Source of the DNA: Synergistaceae bacterium
GTDB taxonomy: Bacteria; Synergistota; Synergistia; Synergistales; Aminobacteriaceae
Assembly: GCA_017427625.1 (NCBI GenBank)
Contig: JAFRSL010000089.1
Span: 1-9,503, forward strand
Direction of reading: 5' to 3'
Length of the DNA: 9,503 nucleotides
Shown: positions 7,280-9,503 of the stretch, in pieces
Layout of the letters: each line of letters starts with the position of its first letter
Position numbering within the stretch: position 1 is the stretch's first letter
Made by a program: the position numbers and the translations under genes
Notes under the pieces: model-generated
What the model saw: the letters and a program-made list of their open reading frames with translations, nothing else
Database searches by the model: none
Told to the model about the DNA's origin: nothing

Positions 7280-7478
7280 CTATATGATTTTATATTTTGT
7301 ATTATACGATACTGAGTTAGTTTCGTTGTGAATTTTTTTGCGCGAACGTGCTTTTTCTTCGTGAAGTGTCTTACTGTCAGCTGAACGGTAGACGTAACTC
7401 GCACTGGTGGCAGCGAATGCCGGAAAGTCCGTGCAGACAATCAGCGCGAACGCCAGCAGAAAAATTATTTTGCATCAT
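7280..7478 (-). pseudogene. Small exported-protein gene with a frame break in its signal peptide
   Basis: An ATG pair (7476-7478, 7473-7475) follows a good ribosome binding site, GAGGG (7485-7489), but the frame it opens does not encode a signal peptide. One base further along, the next frame reads as a classic secretion signal: KIIFLLAFALIV, then a polar stretch and the signal peptidase I motif AFA before ATSA. It continues for about 43 residues to a TAG at 7280-7282. Adding two A residues to the A4 run near 7469, or removing one base, would join start and signal peptide (Met-Met-Gln-Lys-Ile-Ile...). The mature part is short, basic and of no family I recognise. It is either a genuine pseudogene or a sequence error. 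Confidence 0.55.
7301..7306 (-). promoter_or_regulatory. -10 element (TATAAT) upstream of lpxD
   Basis: A perfect TATAAT lies about 44 bp before the lpxD start, within the last codons of the preceding broken gene. The -35 position at 17 bp reads ACAACG on the minus strand, a poor match, so promoter strength is uncertain. Confidence 0.45.
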
Positions 7479-7509
7479 GAATTTCCCTCTGAATGCTGAA
7501 AGAACTTCA

Positions 7510-8058
7510 TCACCATTCTTCTTCTCCGTCTTCCCCGTTCTCATGATTGTAGTAGTACATTCGACTGACTCTTCCGTCCTCAATCGTGAATCTGAAAATG
7601 CAAGCATCGATTAATTCATCTGCATCTTCATCATAACCATAAAGGAAAAACTCGTATTCCCATAGAGTGTCGCTTTCGTTCTTGGGGTCGCCTAATTCTC
7701 GGCGCAATTTGCCCGTGCTGTCTCCGATACGGATATTGCCGAAAGTTTTGCTCCCGCTTTTGACTTCGAGACTTTTCAGGCAGCCCATTCTTTCCTCGAC
7801 TGTATCCCAGTACAAGGCTCTGTAGTCTCCCCAATCTCCGATGACGAAAGGGAAGCCGGTTTCACTGTCCCTGCGCGTGATTCTTCCAGATTTGCCCGAT
7901 AAAGCTGACATCTTCTCAGGAGTCGGGCCGTAAGTCAGCCGAATGTCCGTCAGGAGTTTTGCGCCTTCACTGCGCTGAAATTCCTGCCTGTACGCTGGAA
8001 CGATGTATTTCCCGAAAACGTATGCTTCGCCCTCACCTGTCGGGTTATCTACTTCATG
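7510..8058 (-). pseudogene. 5'-truncated gene of unknown function, cut off by an insertion element
   Basis: The reading frame is open from an upstream stop at 8128-8130 to the TGA at 7510-7512. No ATG, GTG or TTG occurs before Met at 7909-7911, yet protein-like sequence continues upstream of that Met (KYIVPAYRQEF and LTDIRLTYGPTPEK), so the real start has been lost. The visible product is about 180 residues. Its C-terminal half (IRIGDSTGKLRRELGDP, a W-Y strand, then FRFTIEDGRVSRMYYY) has the look of a small beta-rich exported domain of BamE-like or PepSY-like size, but I cannot name a family. The end is very acidic (ENGEDGEEEW). The Met at 7911 could be a functional internal start, though it has no good ribosome binding site. 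Confidence 0.55.
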
Positions 8059-8284
8059 TAACCCGCAAGGAAACTCGCTACTCAGTCGTGAAACGTTTGG
8101 CCATTTCGGCTGTGGGCACTCGCAATACTAACTGGCTTAGGCTATAAGCTTAGGTCAAAACGGGCGAAAGTCAGCCGTCCGATGATGTCTGACCTACGAG
8201 GGAGCGTTAGCGTTTGAACCTCGCATCTGATAAAGATCGGTAAAGGTATGGACAAGCTTGCGACTTCAGTCGTGAGTAGTTGAC
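8058..8284 (+). mobile_element. Probable non-autonomous IS200/IS605-type element (boundaries approximate)
   Basis: Near-identical hairpin sequences lie at both ends in the same orientation. The left one is at 8075-8091 (7-bp stem with one mismatch and one G-T pair, loop TCA). The right one is at 8257-8276 (8-bp stem CTTGCGAC/GTCGTGAG with two G-T pairs, loop TTCA). Both contain TCAGTCGTGA (8082-8091 and 8266-8275). After the right hairpin comes GTAGTTGAC. Subterminal hairpins in direct rather than inverted orientation, with a right end like this, resemble IS200/IS605 ends processed by Y1 transposases. No transposase or TnpB Zn-finger motif is encoded inside, so it is a deletion derivative or MITE. 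The left edge is set where coding sequence of the interrupted gene stops and could be off by tens of bases. Confidence 0.55.
8151..8284 (+). ncRNA. Structured interior of the element, candidate omega-RNA-like transcript
   Basis: Three stems follow one another: a perfect 7-bp closing stem TAGGTCA/TGACCTA (8151-8157 with 8190-8196) enclosing ACGG/CCGT (8160-8163 with 8175-8178); CGAGG/CCTCG (8197-8201 with 8219-8223); and the right-end hairpin (8257-8276). In TnpB-bearing IS605 elements the last 100-150 nt, ending at the right end, is the omega RNA. The position and multi-stem layout fit that, but there is no TnpB nearby and no expression evidence. Calling it RNA is inference. Confidence 0.35.
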
Positions 8285-8311
8285 ACTAGACATCCTTTCA
8301 ATGTAATAAGC

Positions 8312-8336
8312 AAAAGAGGGCAGTTTGAACATGCCC
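8312..8336 (-). terminator. Intrinsic terminator after the split exported-protein gene
   Basis: On the minus strand GGGCA/TGCCC (8332-8336 with 8318-8322) forms a hairpin about 15 nt after the TAA at 8351. The inner GT/AC can extend the stem. It is followed by TCTTTT (8312-8317 on the plus strand: AAAAGA). Confidence 0.65.
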
Positions 8337-8350
8337 CCTTAAGTTTTGTC

Positions 8351-8856
8351 TTACTTCCTCTTGATTGCTCCCCTAAGTTTTGCGATTGCGTCAAACCCTG
8401 CCTTGTCGTAGGCCGTATTGATGACAAGCACGTAGACTTTTCCGTCTGAACCTAAACTTGCTGCGTTCAGCCAGCCGTCTTCCTCGTAGGAAAATGTGTA
8501 GGTTGAGTCTTCTTTCTTGAGGTCTTTGGCGTTGTATTCCTTCGCGTAGAACTCTGCGAGGTCGTCAGCTTCCCAGCCGTCAAGGTCTGCAATCTCAACA
8601 TACATTGACGCGCTTTCATCGTCCTTTTCAACCCAGACTGATGTCTCGTCAATCTCGTAGCCGTTCCAGCCGCCGGGAACTTCTCCGAACATTACAGACC
8701 ATGAAGCTGAGTTGTCATTCTTGACGAAGTAGACAGTCTCTCCCTGCGGTACTGCTGTCCAGCCATCAATCACATCAAATCCTGTACTGTTGCCAGAGCG
8801 CATGATGCCATCAATACAATAGCTGCCGCAATTATCTTTACTGCTGAACGTTTCAT
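8351..8856 (-). pseudogene. Exported-protein gene split by a -1 frame break just after its signal peptide
   Basis: An ATG at 8854-8856, 10 nt after GAGG (8867-8870), opens a frame with a textbook signal peptide: basic MKRSAVK, hydrophobic IIAAAIVLMA, then SCALA with an Ala-x-Ala cleavage site. It stops after 28 codons at TGA (8770-8772). The mature domain is in the -1 frame, reads FDVIDGWTAVPQGETVYF onward and runs to TAA at 8351-8353, about 140 residues. One extra base near 8779-8790 would join them. The mature part is acidic, rich in Trp, Tyr and Asp (WSVMFGEVPGGW, DDLAEFYAKEYNA, YEEDGWLNAASL) and ends basic. No family recognised; the size and composition suggest a small periplasmic protein. 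No slippery heptamer is seen, so programmed frameshifting is unlikely. An internal ATG (8801-8803) would give a protein without a signal peptide. Confidence 0.6.
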
Positions 8857-8887
8857 TATGAACGCGCCTCTTTGAGTGAACGTTATA

Positions 8888-9503
8888 TTACCTGCTGAGT
8901 CTCTCAAGCCGTCTGAGAACATGTGTACCTCTGAGAGACCTGTTTTCCCATGCGTAATCTACTGCCCGTTTGCCGTCATCGTTACGAGTCCTTACGTTTG
9001 CTCCGGCATCAAGCAGGATTTCTGCCGCATCTTCACAGCCATGTATCACAGCTATCATCAGCGCGGTACTGCCCTCATTGTTCTTAGCGTCTATGTCCGC
9101 GCCGGCTTTCAGCAAAACGTCAAGTGCCCCGGCATGATTCCTCTCCGCAGCATACATCAGCGCAGTCATGCCGTACTTGTTCCTTGCGTCTACATCAGAG
9201 CCGGATCTCAGCAAACTTCTGACTGTTTGAGTGTCGCCTTTTACTGCCGCAAGAATCAGTGCTGTATTGTCGTTGTAGTATCTGGGTTCTACATCACTGA
9301 ACATCTGAGTTTCCCATTCTTTGAGTTCCCTCACTCGGTCATACGTCGCATTGGCGTAGGCCACATCTTTTGAGGCACCGTTCCTCATGTACCTTCTTGC
9401 GGCTCTGTCTCTGCCTGACCGTATCCATTCGAGTTGTTCGTCCCTTAGTTCCTCGAATGCTGACCTCTCGAAGCGGGTTACTTGGTCTTCGATCCTGTGC
9501 CAC
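8888..9503 (-). CDS. LprI-like domain plus ankyrin-repeat protein, 5' end outside window
   Basis: The frame is open at the right edge; 204 codons plus the TAA (8888-8890) are visible. The upstream part reads as an LprI/DUF1311-like helical domain, with FEELRDEQLEWIRSGRDRAARR followed by a helix ending ATYDRVRELKEWE, although the cysteine often seen in the RDxxC motif is absent. The C-terminal 125 residues hold three clear ankyrin repeats (NTALILAAVKGDTQTVRSLL, MTALMYAAERNHAGALDVLL, STALMIAVIHGCEDAAEILL, each with a loop such as GADIDAKN) and a capping repeat. LprI domains are known from periplasmic lysozyme inhibitors; ankyrin repeats bind proteins. An envelope role is therefore inferred, and the signal peptide would lie outside the window. 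A Met at 9386-9388 could be taken for a start, but homologous-looking sequence continues upstream. The next gene follows after 31 nt, probably co-transcribed. Confidence 0.72.
   Translation of the reverse strand, partial: WHRIEDQVTRFERSAFEELRDEQLEWIRSGRDRAARRYMRNGASKDVAYANATYDRVRELKEWETQMFSDVEPRYYNDNTALILAAVKGDTQTVRSLLRSGSDVDARNKYGMTALMYAAERNHAGALDVLLKAGADIDAKNNEGSTALMIAVIHGCEDAAEILLDAGANVRTRNDDGKRAVDYAWENRSLRGTHVLRRLERLSR

Noticed and set aside
7377..7607. Minus-strand frame covering the start region of the small exported gene
   Set aside because: It carries the wrong frame through the signal-peptide sequence and overlaps the 3' end of the upstream gene; kept only as part of the frame-break argument.
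8041..8065. Perfect 7-bp inverted repeat CGGGTTA/TAACCCG with an 11-nt loop
   Set aside because: Considered as the left terminus of the element, but a repeat of this size is expected by chance in 9.5 kb and its sequence does not match the right-end hairpin; the left hairpin at 8075-8091 does.
7959..8147. Plus-strand frame ending in the element, considered as a TnpB C-terminus
   Set aside because: It lacks the TnpB zinc-finger cysteines and the DRDxNAA-type motif, and its upstream part is antisense to the truncated minus-strand gene. Only its last part may derive from an IS605 element.
8264..8301. Short minus-strand frame with GAAAGG before its ATG, considered as the lost start of the truncated gene
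   Set aside because: It enters the element after about five codons, encodes no signal peptide, and stops within the element; too short to judge.

Overview
The window is most likely chromosomal DNA from a diderm (LPS-making) bacterium of about 50% GC. A Synergistota-type host is my best guess. It has a tight lpxD-lpxC-fabZ-lpxA block with lpxC inside the cluster, a DHH-CBS-CBS-nucleotidyltransferase fusion known mainly from deep-branching and anaerobic lineages, and an E. coli-type phosphoglucomutase. The taxonomic call is inference; there is no rRNA or other marker in the window.

Layout: nearly everything is on the minus strand. Positions 1-1625 hold the first 541 codons of a DHH/DHHA1-CBS-CBS-poly(A)/CCA nucleotidyltransferase fusion, running off the left edge. 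A divergent promoter region (1626-1780) separates it from the only plus-strand genes: a two-gene toxin-antitoxin unit made of a 53-aa unrecognised small protein overlapping a YafQ/RelE-type mRNA interferase (1781-2256). A hairpin at 2261-2292 lies between the toxin and the convergent pgm gene (2309-3907), which has a clear sigma70-type promoter. A gap of about 350 bp without a convincing gene follows. Next is the lipid A operon lpxD-lpxC-fabZ-lpxA (7257 down to 4256), whose genes overlap end to end (ATGA, 14 nt, TTGA); fabZ and lpxA use TTG starts. LpxA, LpxC and LpxD carry out acylation and deacetylation steps of the Raetz pathway. FabZ supplies acyl-chain precursors through the fatty-acid elongation cycle.

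Upstream of lpxD (7280-9503) is an accessory stretch of small exported-protein genes, mostly damaged. It contains a short signal-peptide gene with a frame break at its start (7280-7478), a gene lacking its 5' end (7510 to about 8058), a roughly 230-bp element that looks like a non-autonomous IS200/IS605-type insertion with hairpins at both ends (about 8058-8284), an exported-protein gene split by a -1 frame break just after its signal peptide (8351-8856), and the 3' part of an LprI-like plus ankyrin-repeat gene (8888 to right edge).

The least explained items are the compact element with its structured interior, the run of broken exported-protein genes beside an intact essential operon, and the non-canonical small partner of the YafQ-like toxin.
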